This document shows, in pieces, positions 1-9,869 of a stretch of 64,000 nucleotides of DNA (its first letter is position 1; the number at the start of each line of letters is the position of its first letter). The stretch is taken from the NCBI GenBank assembly GCA_001839685.1, contig MLAK01000595.1:30884-94883 (forward strand). The letters are read 5' to 3'. Source of the DNA: Tritrichomonas foetus. Lineage: Eukaryota; Parabasalia; Tritrichomonadida; Tritrichomonadidae. The translations under genes and the position numbers were made by a program. The notes beneath the pieces were generated by a model. That model saw only the letters and a program-made list of their open reading frames with translations. It searched no databases and had not been told where the DNA came from.

Positions 1-1
1 A

Positions 2-2098
2 GAATTATGTGCAAATGCGCAAAAAATTGAAAAATATTATTTCGTTGATGGAACTTCTCATACTTTTCGTTCTTTTAAGTCATTTAAATCATTTAATACG
101 ATTAAAACTTTGAAATCATCATTAAAATATTCACAAGAAAGTGATCAAGAAATGCTTCAATGCTTTGTTTCCTTAGCTTTGGCTGATTCTCCAATATTAG
201 CTAAAAATTCCGCTGTTTTATTCAAAAAAGCAACTAAAAGAATGACTTCAATGATCGATTTATGTCCACTTTTTAGATGTGCTTTTCCAAACCGGTATAT
301 ACTGGCTGCTTCTTTAGAAAGAAATTGTTTTGCGCCTGAAGATGTTAATTCTTTGTTTTCTGAATTATTAACGAATTCAAAAACTGCGCCTATTGCAGGT
401 CCAATGATTTCTTCGTTCATGCCAATGGTTTATCAATTCTGTAAAGATTATCCTTTCACTTCTGTCAAACTAATTCTCTCACTTTCTAAACATTCATCAA
501 ATCCTTTAACGAAAACTACCAATACAAACTTTATCAGTGGTAATAATCGTGTTACCGGAAATTTGAATCAAAATGCAAATAATGCATCAACAGTAAATGA
601 TGGTTTAACTCAAGAAAGAGTTTTACCTACTCCATTGAAATCACACGCACCAATCTTGAAATCGTTTTTGGAATTTTCTGTTCAGAAAACTGAAAATACT
701 CGAAATGATTTCCTTTCCAAAGTTTCAAAAGCTTCTGTTCCACAAATAATTTCTTTGTTTTCATTTGTCTTTGGGGTAACTCAAAAGAAGAAATCAGCAA
801 AATGTCCAACAACGACGGATTATTCTGCAATTGATGGACTTTGTTGGTCTTTAGGCTTAAGTGACAATCGATTCAATAATGATAAATTGAACTCCAATTG
901 TTTTTCGGCAGCAACAGCAATTGCACCTGAATCACCACCACTTTTGTTATTTAGGTTAATTAACGGTCTCTTAACGCATCTTCAAGTACAGTCGAAGTAT
1001 TTAATTAAAGATCTTTTAGAAAATTTGTCCCCTTCAAAAATGCCATCGTTTGCAATTTGTTGGATGCAGCTTGTGATGCATCATGAAGCTTTGCCAAGTT
1101 TCATTGATTCAAATGATCGAGTTTTATCACAATTTTGTTTGAACTTTTTATTACTTTGTATAAAATTGATAATTATAATGCCTGATGTATTTTATCGAGG
1201 TGTCACTCGCATTTTCATGACAGTTGCAAGCTCAGCGCCCAAATTTTTGGTTTCTTATCATTCTCTTCTTTTAGAAAATTTGCCCTTCCAATTCATTCAA
1301 ATTCGAAATATAATACTGAATGCAACTCCAACCACAAGTGAAATTGTATCACTCTTAAAGCAAAATAATAGTTCACTGATTGATGATTTTGCAATTGACA
1401 TAAATGAGATTGAAAGTCCCCAAGAAAGCGAAAAAGTGAATAAATTGTTAAATCACTTGATGCCACCAATTGGCTTCAATTATGAAGATTCACTTCATGC
1501 AAAAGGAATGTGCGTTGTCACAGAAAAAGCATTTCAATCAAAGGAAACCGCTTCAATTGCTAAATTTATCTCCACAATCATTAAAAGAGTCACAAATGAA
1601 CAAACAAATTTCGGTCTGACTTTACCAAAAGTCATATATCAATTTGTTTTATTCTCCATGAACAAAGAAATTCATTACGGCTCTCAAAATAATCAGCAAT
1701 ATGGTAAAATTAATAATAATAATAAAAGTCATAATAAGAGTGGAAAAAATTTGATTCAAGAGATGTTTATTGCTATTCAAAATCTTTGTGATGAAAAAAC
1801 ATTGGTGAATCTTTACAATGCAATATTGGATCAAATTCGCTATCCAAACATTCATACAACGATAGCTTCGGAATTGATAACAAAACTATTTGAAAGAGGA
1901 AACAAATTTAAACGTGAATTAATTTATGTTACAATTCTGAAAAGAATGATGTGTGTTACACAACCACCAACAGCTTTAAAAATCACGTTCAAGGGTTTGG
2001 CAACGCGCTACAAGAAAGACATTGAAAGGTTTTTCAGAGAAAATGGTGAAATCAGCACTTATAATCGAGCCCAAAAATTTTTAAGAAAATTCATGTAG
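2..2098 (+). CDS. NOT1: CCR4-NOT complex scaffold NOT1/CNOT1, C-terminal part (5' partial)
   Basis: The frame is open from base 2 with no start codon, so the gene begins upstream of the window; the TTG at 110 is only internal. About 698 residues are visible, ending at TAG. NOT1 is the scaffold of the CCR4-NOT deadenylase, and its C-terminal domain docks the NOT2/NOT3 module. Recognition rests on the NOT1 C-terminal signature seen in order: a helical repeat region, a segment reading LPFQFIQIRNIILNATP (human IPPNCIQLRNLILSAFP), then DFAIDINEI, then DQIRYPNIHTT (human NQLRYPNSHTH), then a final helix pair near LKRMMCVTQPPTALKITF. A low-complexity Asn/Lys insert lies shortly before the RYPN motif. 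The family assignment is from remembered motifs, not a search, but several blocks match in the correct order. Confidence 0.85.
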   Translation, partial: ELCANAQKIEKYYFVDGTSHTFRSFKSFKSFNTIKTLKSSLKYSQESDQEMLQCFVSLALADSPILAKNSAVLFKKATKRMTSMIDLCPLFRCAFPNRYILAASLERNCFAPEDVNSLFSELLTNSKTAPIAGPMISSFMPMVYQFCKDYPFTSVKLILSLSKHSSNPLTKTTNTNFISGNNRVTGNLNQNANNASTVNDGLTQERVLPTPLKSHAPILKSFLEFSVQKTENTRNDFLSKVSKASVPQIISLFSFVFGVTQKKKSAKCPTTTDYSAIDGLCWSLGLSDNRFNNDKLNSNCFSAATAIAPESPPLLLFRLINGLLTHLQVQSKYLIKDLLENLSPSKMPSFAICWMQLVMHHEALPSFIDSNDRVLSQFCLNFLLLCIKLIIIMPDVFYRGVTRIFMTVASSAPKFLVSYHSLLLENLPFQFIQIRNIILNATPTTSEIVSLLKQNNSSLIDDFAIDINEIESPQESEKVNKLLNHLMPPIGFNYEDSLHAKGMCVVTEKAFQSKETASIAKFISTIIKRVTNEQTNFGLTLPKVIYQFVLFSMNKEIHYGSQNNQQYGKINNNNKSHNKSGKNLIQEMFIAIQNLCDEKTLVNLYNAILDQIRYPNIHTTIASELITKLFERGNKFKRELIYVTILKRMMCVTQPPTALKITFKGLATRYKKDIERFFRENGEISTYNRAQKFLRKFM

Positions 2099-2482
2099 AT
2101 TGTTTTTGTAATATCTTTAAAAAATTATAATATCACACAATCAACTTTTTTTTCAAAACCATCAGTTTTTATTATTATTATTATTATTATCTATCTGAAA
2201 ATTTGGTTAATTCTAAAAAATTCCAACACATGAATAATTTGAATCCATTTTGCCGATGAAATCGGTGAAAGTTGAGATTTAATCATATTGACTTCTTGTT
2301 AATGCTTTTTTCCCCAATTAGTTCGATATTGTCAAAAATTTTGATCTCAATTTGATTGCTAACAATTTTTAATCTTGTAATGATTTTTAGAAAAAAGAAA
2401 TGTGTTTTTCTTGCTCTTCATTTTTCTCGTCTGGTTTATCTTTACTTTAGCGTTTGATGAAATTGTTCCTCAATTTTGGTTC
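2099..2482. other. AT-rich 3' flank with a TTA microsatellite
   Basis: This stretch downstream of NOT1 is AT-rich and holds no supported gene. A short trinucleotide run (ATT)n lies at about 2170-2191. Confidence 0.5.
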
Positions 2483-3077
2483 CATTCACTATAATCACTC
2501 ACTATCAATCATTCACTATNNNNNNNNNNNNNNNNNNNNNNNNNNNNNNNNNNNNNNNNNNNNNNNNNNNNNNNNNNNNNNNNNNNNNNNNNNNNNNNNN
2601 NNNNNNNNNNNNNNNNNNNNNNNNNNNNNNNNNNNNNNNNNNNNNNNNNNNNNNNNNNNNNNNNNNNNNNNNNNNNNNNNNNNNNNNNNNNNNNNNNNNN
2701 NNNNNNNNNNNNNNNNNNNNNNNNNNNNNNNNNNNNNNNNNNNNNNNNNNNNNNNNNNNNNNNNNNNNNNNNNNNNNNNNNNNNNNNNNNNNNNNNNNNN
2801 NNNNNNNNNNNNNNNNNNNNNNNNNNNNNNNNNNNNNNNNNNNNNNNNNNNNNNNNNNNNNNNNNNNNNNNNNNNNNNNNNNNNNNNNNNNNNNNNNNNN
2901 NNNNNNNNNNNNNNNNNNNNNNNNNNNNNNNNNNNNNNNNNNNNNNNNNNNNNNNNNNNNNNNNNNNNNNNNNNNNNNNNNNNNNNNNNNNNNNNNNNNN
3001 NNAATCATTCACTATAATCATTCACTATCAATCACTCACTATCAATCACTCACTATAATCACTCACTATCAATCACT
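2483..3077. repeat. Minisatellite of 12-14 bp units spanning an assembly gap
   Basis: Both sides of a run of N consist of near-identical short units, alternating forms such as TCACTATAA and TCACTCACTATCAA. The left flank (2483-2519) and right flank (3003-3077) carry the same repeat, so the unresolved part is almost certainly more of the array. It sits between the convergent 3' ends of NOT1 and eIF2-alpha. Confidence 0.85.
2520..3002. other. Assembly gap (483 N)
   Basis: A run of N between 2520 and 3002. The ORFs that appear to cross it are artefacts of the N run. The true length of the repeat array here is unknown. Confidence 0.98.
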
Positions 3078-3175
3078 TCTATGAAACATACATTCATCAC
3101 GAAACATCAATTTTAGACTGGCTAAAACACTAAATAAATAAGAGCAAGAAAAGTTTGTATGAATAAAGTGCTTTA

Positions 3176-4096
3176 TTAATCATTGAGTTCATCCATGTCC
3201 ACGTTCTGTTCACCAGCGATTGCCAACTCGTCGAGCTTGGCCTGGAATTTAGCAAGTTCAGTTTGGTTGATGACTTTTGGTGCTTCTTTAATAGCGAATC
3301 TTCCTTTCACTGCATCGATCTTTCCTTTGATCTGTTCGAGAACTTTATTGAGTAACTCTGTTCCCTGTTCGGCGTTAAACACGTCAATTGAAATGGAATA
3401 AACTGGTGGCGCAATAACTGTCAATGAAAGGTTAGAATCCTTTGGCGCCAAGTCATAGCCAGACACGAGGGCATCACGGAGGGCGTCCACGCCAGCTGGG
3501 GTGAGGACCTCTGCTTCAAACAAGCCGTGAATTCTGACTTCTGTTGGAGTGAACATTTTTTGAACTTGTTCGGTGAGAACTTTTTGAATTTCGGGTGATA
3601 ATTGGAGATCGGCAACAATTTCTGGTTGATGATAGGATTTCTGGAGAGCGATGTAGGCGTTTCCGTATTTCTCGTGGAGTGGATAAACAATCTGGCGAAC
3701 AAGATCTGGAAATGGAGCGTCATTAACTTTGGAGCATAAATATTGGATGAGGTTCATCAAGTTTTTATAATCGTTAAACCTCTTCTGCGCGTTTTCTATG
3801 TCTTCTTCTTTGAGACCTTGTCTGGTGAGGTCCATATTTCCTTTTTCGGAATCGACTTGCGAAACAAGGGCTGTATCGACTTTTCCGACTTTGACATTTT
3901 TGGGAACTCTGCGTGTTTTGCGGGTGGTGTATTGGCCGAGTGGAATCATACCTTCCTTGCTTGCGTATTCGAGTAATTCAACCCAGATACCCATCTCGTC
4001 AACACGTGTAAGACGGACGATTACTGGCTCGTGTTCTTTTGGATACTCATTTGGATACCAATGTACTGTGTATATCGAGTTGTTCTGTGTGGTCAT
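3176..4096 (-). CDS. Translation initiation factor eIF2 subunit alpha
   Basis: 306 residues, close to the usual eIF2-alpha length. eIF2-alpha is part of the eIF2-GTP-Met-tRNAi ternary complex, and phosphorylation of its Ser51 shuts down initiation in other eukaryotes. An N-terminal S1 domain (about 1-85) carries the diagnostic EMGIWVELLEY and EGMI motifs, followed by the helical domain and the C-terminal alpha/beta domain with LTVIAPPVYS, matching the human INLIAPPRYV block. In the regulatory loop the human LSELSRRRIRS segment reads LGQYTTRKTRR here, so Thr57 occupies the Ser51 position and Ser48 is Gly. The ATG at 4096 is preceded 33 nt upstream by CACTTTTT. The stop codon TAA runs straight into TAAA, the kind of short 3' signal known in trichomonads. 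Codons are richer in C/G than in the neighbours, as expected for a highly expressed gene. Confidence 0.93.
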   Translation of the reverse strand: MTTQNNSIYTVHWYPNEYPKEHEPVIVRLTRVDEMGIWVELLEYASKEGMIPLGQYTTRKTRRVPKNVKVGKVDTALVSQVDSEKGNMDLTRQGLKEEDIENAQKRFNDYKNLMNLIQYLCSKVNDAPFPDLVRQIVYPLHEKYGNAYIALQKSYHQPEIVADLQLSPEIQKVLTEQVQKMFTPTEVRIHGLFEAEVLTPAGVDALRDALVSGYDLAPKDSNLSLTVIAPPVYSISIDVFNAEQGTELLNKVLEQIKGKIDAVKGRFAIKEAPKVINQTELAKFQAKLDELAIAGEQNVDMDELND

Positions 4097-4129
4097 TTTA
4101 TGAATTAATTAAAAATTTTTGATGGTAGG

Positions 4130-4137
4130 AAAAAGTG
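4130..4137 (-). promoter_or_regulatory. Candidate promoter octamer CACTTTTT upstream of eIF2-alpha
   Basis: CACTTTTT on the coding strand, 33 nt before the ATG. The same octamer recurs before several genes in this window. Its function is inferred only from recurrence and position. Confidence 0.4.
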
Positions 4138-4443
4138 GCTTTGCATGAACTTGGCCAAGTTCGATATCAAAATTTGTCCAAGGTAAAATATTTAGGTTAA
4201 ATATTGAACATAGTCAACATAATTTATTGAATATAAAGTCTCTTCAATTTCAATTCAAATTTCGCCACATAATTGAGAACAAAAAACATTTTAGAGTTTT
4301 CACAATACATTTCGCTTAAAACCGCCGAAACCGATAGCTTGAAAGAATATAGAAATGTTATATGAAAATTTGAAAGGTGAATTCGATACAGGAATAGGTA
4401 AATTTAACTCATCAAAACCTTATTTCCGAGTTGTTCAAAAAAT

Positions 4444-4974
4444 ATGGATGATTTTCTACCTCCATTGACAAATATGTTCTCAATCAGCCAACATGACCCA
4501 GAACGTTTTGAATACTTGAATTCCTTAGTTTACGATGAAATTCGTGCAATAACTATAATCGAATATGAGACACAATTAAGGACCGAATCTTTCTTCCAAA
4601 ATGCGAATGAAGGAGCCTGCTTTGATCCAATCTTCATTGAGTTCTTTTCACGCAGCCAAGCTCGAATCGATGATCTCCAATCTCGAATTGAAAGGCTCAA
4701 CGCTGGAGGCGAACCGACAGAAGAAGAAAAAAACGAATTAAACCATCACATCGAAATTGCAAATGCGTTTTTTTCAGGAATTAACGAACCGCTCTTGAAA
4801 AATTTCTCTCTAGTTGAAGAACAGACGGAAGCCCTCACTCAGAATATGATACCATCCCAAATCGCACTGCTTGAAAACGAAATGGCCTCTAATGTTGATC
4901 TCAAGCGGAAGATTGAAGAACTTCGCACGCAGGCAGTAAAAAAACCAAAAAAAGGAAGGAAAAAGGCTAAATAA
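4444..4974 (+). CDS. Small charged helical protein of unknown function
   Basis: 176 residues, ATG to TAA, in a frame that looks coding (balanced amino-acid use, unlike the flanking AT-rich DNA). I do not recognise a family. The middle (about 65-110) and the part before the C-terminus (about 120-165) are predicted helical, with heptad-like spacing suggestive of coiled coil. The last 15 residues are very basic (KKPKKGRKKAK), which could be a nuclear or nucleic-acid-binding tail. It is divergent from eIF2-alpha, sharing a 347-nt intergenic region with it. Confidence 0.7.
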   Translation: MDDFLPPLTNMFSISQHDPERFEYLNSLVYDEIRAITIIEYETQLRTESFFQNANEGACFDPIFIEFFSRSQARIDDLQSRIERLNAGGEPTEEEKNELNHHIEIANAFFSGINEPLLKNFSLVEEQTEALTQNMIPSQIALLENEMASNVDLKRKIEELRTQAVKKPKKGRKKAK

Positions 4975-5399
4975 GAATACCTTTTTTATTGCTCAGCCGG
5001 AGATTTCCATTGTTTTATTTGGTATGGAATTCCAGATAAAAAATTCGATATTACAAGAAAATGTATTTGTTTTCAGATTCTAAATTTAAATCTTATCTGT
5101 TCTTCATTATCTGCTTACTAGATATAGATTGAACATCATGTGATTAAAAAGTAATATTTCTCATATTTGTTTCAGATTTTTAAATCATTGTTTGAATATA
5201 AACCATTGATACGAATAAAATAATTATACGAATAAAAGAATATAATAACATGATTTTTCTCTACAAACAAATTTTTAATATCATTATAAAAAACGAGTTT
5301 TGTATACACATCAATATGAATAATAAGAATGTAATTGAATTTCCAGTGAGTGATAATACATCCAAATAATCATTTTGCATGAATTGAACGGTTTCTTGT
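4975..5399. other. AT-rich intergenic region
   Basis: Convergent 3' regions of the small unknown gene and the FHA-RING gene. I see no gene, RNA or clear repeat here. Confidence 0.5.
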
Positions 5400-6521
5400 T
5401 TATTTGGATGTCCCAAAAACGGAGCTTTCTGTTACTTTATAATCTCGCAATTTATTCGTTCCAGCTTGATGCGATAAATTCAAAAATAAAAATTTCAGTA
5501 GTCTATATAAAATTTCATTTCTTTGTTGTTCTTCAAGACACTTTTGATGGATTTCACTATTTGAAATATTACTATGACGATTATTAATATTATTATTGTA
5601 ATTATAGCTATTATTGCTTGTTGGTGGAGTTATTTTAAGCTCAAAATTATTTGCTGCTATCATTAATTCATTGATTGATGCTTCAAAAAGCTTTGCTACT
5701 GTCATATTTGTTAGATGTAAGAAAATAATTCTGTATGTGAAAGATTTCCTAACTTTTGAAAAAGCGTTCCAAAATGTCTCCCTTTTATCATCACTCCATT
5801 CTGTAAAAACAGACATATTAATTATCTCATCTCGCTTTTCAAACCCACAAATATCAAGAAGAGGAAGCAGAGTGAAAACAAATATTTCATTTTGAGAGAC
5901 GACTGCATCATCCTTCAAAACTTGAGATTGTGTGAAAACTTTTCTGCATAGCGGGCAAGTGCAAGGCTGCCAATTTTCATAGCACGTGTTAATCCACTGG
6001 TTCAGACAGCTTGCGCAGAAGCAGTGACGACATGGAAGCATGTGAAATCTTGTCAATTGTTCGAAACAGATACTGCAGCATGGATGATTTTCTTCAGTTT
6101 CGGTGTCGTAAATATCGAGCTGTTCGACGAACTTGATTTGCGGTGGAACAATAAGAAATAAATAGCGGCATTCGGCGTCTTGATAGTTAACTAATAAATC
6201 GCCTGTCAAAAATTCGGGGCCACCCCCAAATACAATTTCTGAACCATTGGCAAGCAGGGATCTCTCGATTTTACGGCCATTTACAAATGTCCCATTGAGC
6301 GAGTTTGAATCAATAATTGTCCAAGAATCACCAAAAGAGTGAGATTTTCGGAAAATTGTTGCATGTTTTTTCGATATTTCTTGATGACGGCTTGTATCCA
6401 TTCGCACTTCACTTCTCCTTCCTATTTGGACTCGCTCTTTATCGAGTAAAACAAATTGAGGGGCATTTTCGATCTTCTGTTGGGAGAGACGCAGAAGGAT
6501 CGCAGTAGACATTTCTGACAT
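5400..6521 (-). CDS. FHA-RING finger protein (CHFR/RNF8-like E3 ubiquitin ligase)
   Basis: 373 residues. An N-terminal FHA domain (about 15-115) shows the canonical phosphothreonine-binding residues: IGRR, then ISKKHA (Ser and His), then SLNGTFVNGRKI. A C3HC4-type RING finger follows (about 147-195): CSIC, LPCRHCFCASC, then CPLC. FHA-RING proteins such as CHFR and RNF8 bind phosphothreonine partners and ubiquitinate them in mitotic or DNA-damage control. The C-terminal part here has an Asn-rich stretch (SYNYNNNINN) and no visible Cys-rich or PBZ segment like that of CHFR, so the exact orthologue is uncertain. The ATG at 6521 is followed by a second Met at residue 4, and either could be used. 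Ubiquitin-ligase activity is inferred from the RING. Confidence 0.85.
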   Translation of the reverse strand: MSEMSTAILLRLSQQKIENAPQFVLLDKERVQIGRRSEVRMDTSRHQEISKKHATIFRKSHSFGDSWTIIDSNSLNGTFVNGRKIERSLLANGSEIVFGGGPEFLTGDLLVNYQDAECRYLFLIVPPQIKFVEQLDIYDTETEENHPCCSICFEQLTRFHMLPCRHCFCASCLNQWINTCYENWQPCTCPLCRKVFTQSQVLKDDAVVSQNEIFVFTLLPLLDICGFEKRDEIINMSVFTEWSDDKRETFWNAFSKVRKSFTYRIIFLHLTNMTVAKLFEASINELMIAANNFELKITPPTSNNSYNYNNNINNRHSNISNSEIHQKCLEEQQRNEILYRLLKFLFLNLSHQAGTNKLRDYKVTESSVFGTSK

Positions 6522-8867
6522 TGTTTTGAAGTTTTGAATTGAAATTGTTAACGTGTTCTATTTATTTGGACTATGTAAATCCAAAATTGTGATAATTATT
6601 GAAAATCCAACGATGATATTTGAATGAAAATTTTAATATTTTATTGAAAAAGTGAAAAAACAATCGAAAAATGAATAATAAATTATACACGTTTGTTAAT
6701 CATATATTAATATAACCATCCTATTTAAATGTTTATATGGTCCAACATCGTTTTATTTTCTGAACTTATAAACCATATAAACACAGATTTTTTTTTCTTA
6801 TCGATTCTTTTTTCGATAAATAATTTTTTTGGGGAAGAAATATAACCTTATGGGATCAATAAAATAAAAAATGAATTGCATTATCATTTTGAACACAATA
6901 TTGATCATTCGAAAATTGGGTTAAGTCTATTGTAAACTGGATTAATCGGAATTAATCGTACGATTATACGAATCGTTTATCATCGGAATTTTTTTATAGA
7001 ATTGTAGTATAGAAAACCGTCATATTTTATATTTCCACTTTTTAATTATTTATTTGGTCGATTGAGTAAATCAAAAACGTTCAATTCCACACATTCTATT
7101 AATTTAGTGACACAATATTACCGTGGCTCATAGGGCTCAGAATAGTGGCTTCTTATAGCCAAGTATTGTATCAAAGGCTTCGAACTGTTCAACTTTTAGG
7201 CATGACAGCTTACCTATAATTATTGGTTAAGTGAGATTATGTTAACTATTATTATTAAAACTATTATTTACCGTAGTAAGGCTGACTTCGCAATTCTTCC
7301 CGCGGAAAAAAAGTTTGGTCTTCGAGAATACCTTGGATATCATTCAGAAAGCGGTAAAGAGGAGGTGAAGTGAATTATCGGCCCATTTTACAAATTCTCT
7401 TCTTTGGCGGAAAAGCTGATGTATGAACTTAGTTGATTAAGTGCAACAATTTAGAATCAATCAAATCAAAAAAAAAATCATGATAAAACTTTATTGAGAT
7501 TGTCATTTTCATGAAAATAATTACACTATCAGCAGTATTAGCAATTAAAATATCAGTTGTCTAGGACATATCATATGGATTATAGCAAAATCTGCCATAG
7601 TTCTAAGATGGGAAAATAATCTGATGGTGATTAAGAGGGTTATTTTACATCAAAGAAAGCGATTTATTTCCTATATATATATATACACATATTATGCTGT
7701 TAATCCAAATTTCAACAGGCTCTCAAAAAAGGGATGTAAAGGAATCCTAAATCTATATTTTTTCATTGTTCAAAATTTGAAGGATTTCATCATTTTGTGT
7801 GTTTTATCTTTGGGCCATGACCATTCAAACAAAAGCCCACGAAGAATTAATGAAAACAGAGAAAATAGAATAAATCCCAGTGAGTCGAATGTATGTCATA
7901 TGTCTCTCTTAAAACAAAACATTCACAGAAATCAAGAAATTCCAACATTTAGTCGAGATATTTCCAAATTGATTGATTTCACAATTGAAACAAGTAATAG
8001 AATTATTTACGACACAGTTTTTCTTATTGAAAAATCATAGATAAATTTATTCACTTATAGAAAGTGTGACCAATTTTGCAACACTTTTTGTTAATGTTCA
8101 TGGGATTTTATAAAAATATGATAGAAAATGTAACGATAAATTTACACGTCCCTTTGAACTAATTCTGATAATATTATCTTTTCTTTGAAAATTTAATAAC
8201 ATTATTATTTTCGCTATCAAATTGACAAAATTATTACATGGAGCTCAAAGATGTTCTTTCTTCTTTTCAATATAATTATGTGCTTCAATATTTTATTGCA
8301 ATACCTTTTTCTTAAGACAAGAATTAGAGAGGCTTAGAGTTATATAGTGCAGTTTCAGTTTGTCATGTGTTTTTTTATCCTAGCTCATATTGATAGAATG
8401 TATTGATTTTTTTCAAAAATATACATTCATTTTTTTTCAATAATACTATTATTGAGGAGTCATCAAACTATTCTCACACAATATTTTTGTTAATTTAATT
8501 ACCATTGAAAGCTCTCATTACTTCAATTGGATTCACATACTATTGAAATTTTGTGAATATTAATTCAATGGTGCTTCAAATTTATATGACTCAGTTTGAA
8601 TACAACTCAAATCCGCTAAATGCAGCTCTTTTTTTTCATTAATTTCATGGAGTATATAATAATCTCTGCATGAATAATAATATATAAATTATTACGAATT
8701 TAATCAATTTTGATAGAAAATTTGTCTATTCAACTTTGCTTTGAATTTTCTATCATTAATTCAAATTAATATTCAATATTTCCCAAAAGAATTGTATTGT
8801 TCAGTCCATTGAAAACCTATTATGAGATTATTTCTATTGAACAGTCTGATTCAGTTCATTAAGATAC
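6522..8867. other. 2.3-kb gene-poor region with possible decayed coding relics
   Basis: Mostly AT-rich DNA with poly-T and poly-A runs. The part from about 7090 to 7440 is less AT-rich, and on the + strand reads as a coding-like peptide containing ADFAILPAEKKFG (7281-7319) that stops at 7371-7373; a second open piece follows to about 7437. This looks like a decayed gene or mobile-element fragment that I cannot name. A 138-residue ORF at 7624-8040 contains a run of Ile/Tyr encoded by a TA microsatellite and has no recognisable domain; I do not call it a gene. No tRNA or other RNA gene was found. Confidence 0.4.
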
Positions 8868-9869
8868 ATGGAGAGTCATCTAATTTCCTCACCACTTTAT
8901 GAAGTTGCTCGCAGTTACATCAAAGAAGAACTTCGTCAGGAAAAGACAAATGACGGCCTTCCGCAGCAAAACGAATCATCTGAAGAACAAATTGTTGAAA
9001 GAACTTTATATATTATAAAGTGCCTGTTAAAGGAAGAAATGAAGCCAGAGGAAGCACTTGAAACTTCTGAAAAAGAAAACCTTCTGACCAATTCGATACA
9101 AAAAATATGTAATATCTTGAGAGTTGGAAACAGGCCAATCAGGAAGTACAGAGCAAAACCACGTCAAATTAGCGGTCGATTACAAGGAAGAAACTGGTCA
9201 CAAAATGAGGATAACCGGCTACTATTAAGCATTCATCGTTTTGGCTTTCGTTGGTATAAAATCTCGTCTTTCGTTGGAAATTCCAGAAGTCCATCACAAT
9301 GCTCACAAAGATGGTTCCGATCGCTCAATCCAAAAATTTCAAGATCACCATGGACATCAGAAGAAGAAGAAAAGTTGATCGCCCTTGTAAAGAAGTATGG
9401 TAAGAAGAACTGGAATGTGGTCGCCCAGAAATTGGTGACCAGAAATGATGTTCAATGCCGATATCACTACAAGCACATGAATGGCAAACTTTCTCGTCAA
9501 TCTTACCAGTCAGTGAGCACACAAATCAATTCCCCACTAATCATGCCGACGTTTCCGGACGAGAAATTGGCGAATGAAAATTCGACATCAGAAGAAAATT
9601 CACAGCCAACTTCGAATGAAAACGTGAATGTATTTAAATGTCCGCCAATTTTTGTAGAACCACCAGAAATTGGAACACAAGCTAATCAAGAAAAAAATAC
9701 ATTGCCTCAACAAGATGATTCAATCAACAAGCAGCCAGACAATGACACAGTCAACTTGAAACCAAATAATTTAATTGACCTCTCTTTGGATCTTGAAAAA
9801 CCAAACCCTTTCAACTTTAATAATTTATTTATAGCTTTGGCAGAAGATTTATTCAAATGGGACTGGTAG
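8868..9869 (+). CDS. R2R3-type Myb DNA-binding protein
   Basis: 333 residues. Two tandem Myb repeats occupy about residues 105-210. The first has Trp110, Trp129 and Trp149 in the regular spacing. The second has Trp162 and Trp182, with the third Trp position taken by an aromatic Tyr in the CRYHYKH segment. The N-terminus (1-100) is acidic and helical. The C-terminal third is Asn/Gln/Glu/Pro-rich and ends with an acidic-hydrophobic stretch that could act as an activation domain. Trichomonads have many Myb proteins, some of which bind core promoter elements or control adhesin genes; which role applies here cannot be read from the sequence. The sequence TTCATTA, resembling the trichomonad initiator TCAYW, lies about 10 nt before the ATG. 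Confidence 0.9.
   Translation: MESHLISSPLYEVARSYIKEELRQEKTNDGLPQQNESSEEQIVERTLYIIKCLLKEEMKPEEALETSEKENLLTNSIQKICNILRVGNRPIRKYRAKPRQISGRLQGRNWSQNEDNRLLLSIHRFGFRWYKISSFVGNSRSPSQCSQRWFRSLNPKISRSPWTSEEEEKLIALVKKYGKKNWNVVAQKLVTRNDVQCRYHYKHMNGKLSRQSYQSVSTQINSPLIMPTFPDEKLANENSTSEENSQPTSNENVNVFKCPPIFVEPPEIGTQANQEKNTLPQQDDSINKQPDNDTVNLKPNNLIDLSLDLEKPNPFNFNNLFIALAEDLFKWDW

Noticed and set aside
2454..3084. Long ORFs on both strands across the gap
   Set aside because: They consist of N translated as X plus minisatellite; no evidence of coding.
7135..7215. Possible tRNA (GGCTTCGAACTG like a T-arm, short hairpin TGGCT/AGCCA)
   Set aside because: The hairpin loop has six bases instead of seven, the T-stem does not pair, and no acceptor stem closes the structure.
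7624..8040. 138-codon ORF as a gene
   Set aside because: It includes a TA microsatellite translated as Ile/Tyr, lacks a domain, and its composition is that of AT-rich non-coding DNA.
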